Assembly (NCBI GenBank): GCA_024636395.1
Contig: JAGXHD010000021.1
Location: forward strand, 1 to 5,609
DNA: 5,609 nt
Direction of reading: 5' to 3'
Source: Sulfitobacter sp.
GTDB lineage: Bacteria; Pseudomonadota; Alphaproteobacteria; Rhodobacterales; Rhodobacteraceae
A program made the position numbers and the translations under genes. Shown piece by piece: positions 5,512 through 5,609 of the stretch (its first letter is position 1; the number at the start of each line of letters is the position of its first letter). The notes under the pieces were generated by a model, which worked only from the letters and a program-made list of their open reading frames with translations, did no database searches and was not told the DNA's origin.

Positions 5512-5609
5512 ACTCCTCTCCTTCACTCTGTGCACTTTTCAACATTTCGACCAATCTGCCCACCCGTATGATCGCGTTGGACGCCGGGATCGCTGGATCG
5601 CCTTCGGCA
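5444..5609 (-). CDS. Possible C-terminal end of an unrecognised protein (cut by window edge)
   Basis: A minus-strand frame enters from the right edge and runs 54 codons to a TGA at 5446-5444. The first part (DPAIPASNAIIRVGRLVEML, then KSAQSEGEE) has a protein-like composition with a probable helix. The part after about 5510 is less convincing. The other two minus-strand frames close sooner with poorer composition. The family is not recognised, and the fragment is too short to exclude chance. Confidence 0.25.
   Translation of the reverse strand, partial: AEGDPAIPASNAIIRVGRLVEMLKSAQSEGEEYDDPLHQRRTMGGSGADCLHAD

Noticed and set aside
5354..5609. Plus-strand frame from ATG 5354 open to the window end.
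   Set aside because: Its product is rich in Arg and Cys with no motif and no ribosome-binding site, so it is probably a shadow frame.

Overview
The window looks like chromosomal DNA of a high-GC alphaproteobacterium, most likely Rhodobacteraceae (Roseobacter-type). This is inferred from GC-rich codon use, an AlkK-type acyl-CoA ligase, and a small Hint-domain protein of a kind common in that family. No RNA gene, CRISPR array, insertion sequence or transposase was seen.

Layout, left to right. (1) Positions 1-424, minus strand: the N-terminal 141 residues of a LysR-family regulator, cut by the window edge. (2) Positions 425-576: a divergent control region with a candidate LysR box and a cluster of GGACA/TGTCC half-sites. 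(3) Positions 577-3843, plus strand: a two-gene operon. The first gene encodes an FAD-dependent GMC alcohol dehydrogenase resembling AlkJ. The second, 21 nt downstream, encodes an AMP-forming acyl-CoA ligase resembling AlkK. (4) Positions 3815-4873, minus strand: a complete Hint-domain protein that converges on, and overlaps by 29 nt, the ligase gene. Its ribosome-binding site lies in a short GAAA-loop hairpin. (5) Positions 4874-5609: gene-poor DNA. It holds an AT-rich leader, a probable decayed plus-strand reading frame split by a 5-bp tandem duplication, a GC-rich inverted repeat, and weak minus-strand frames at the right edge.

How the genes may work together (inference): the dehydrogenase oxidises an alcohol to an aldehyde. 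After oxidation to the acid by an enzyme not encoded here, the ligase makes the acyl-CoA for beta-oxidation or a related route. alkJ and alkK are also adjacent in the Pseudomonas OCT-plasmid alkane operon, but no hydroxylase, rubredoxin or aldehyde dehydrogenase gene is present here. The divergent LysR protein is the natural candidate regulator. The Hint protein appears unrelated to this pathway.

The most interesting points are the Hint protein with its hairpin-masked start, the nested half-sites upstream of the dehydrogenase, and the frameshifted remnant near 5150. I found no clear sign of a new multi-gene system.
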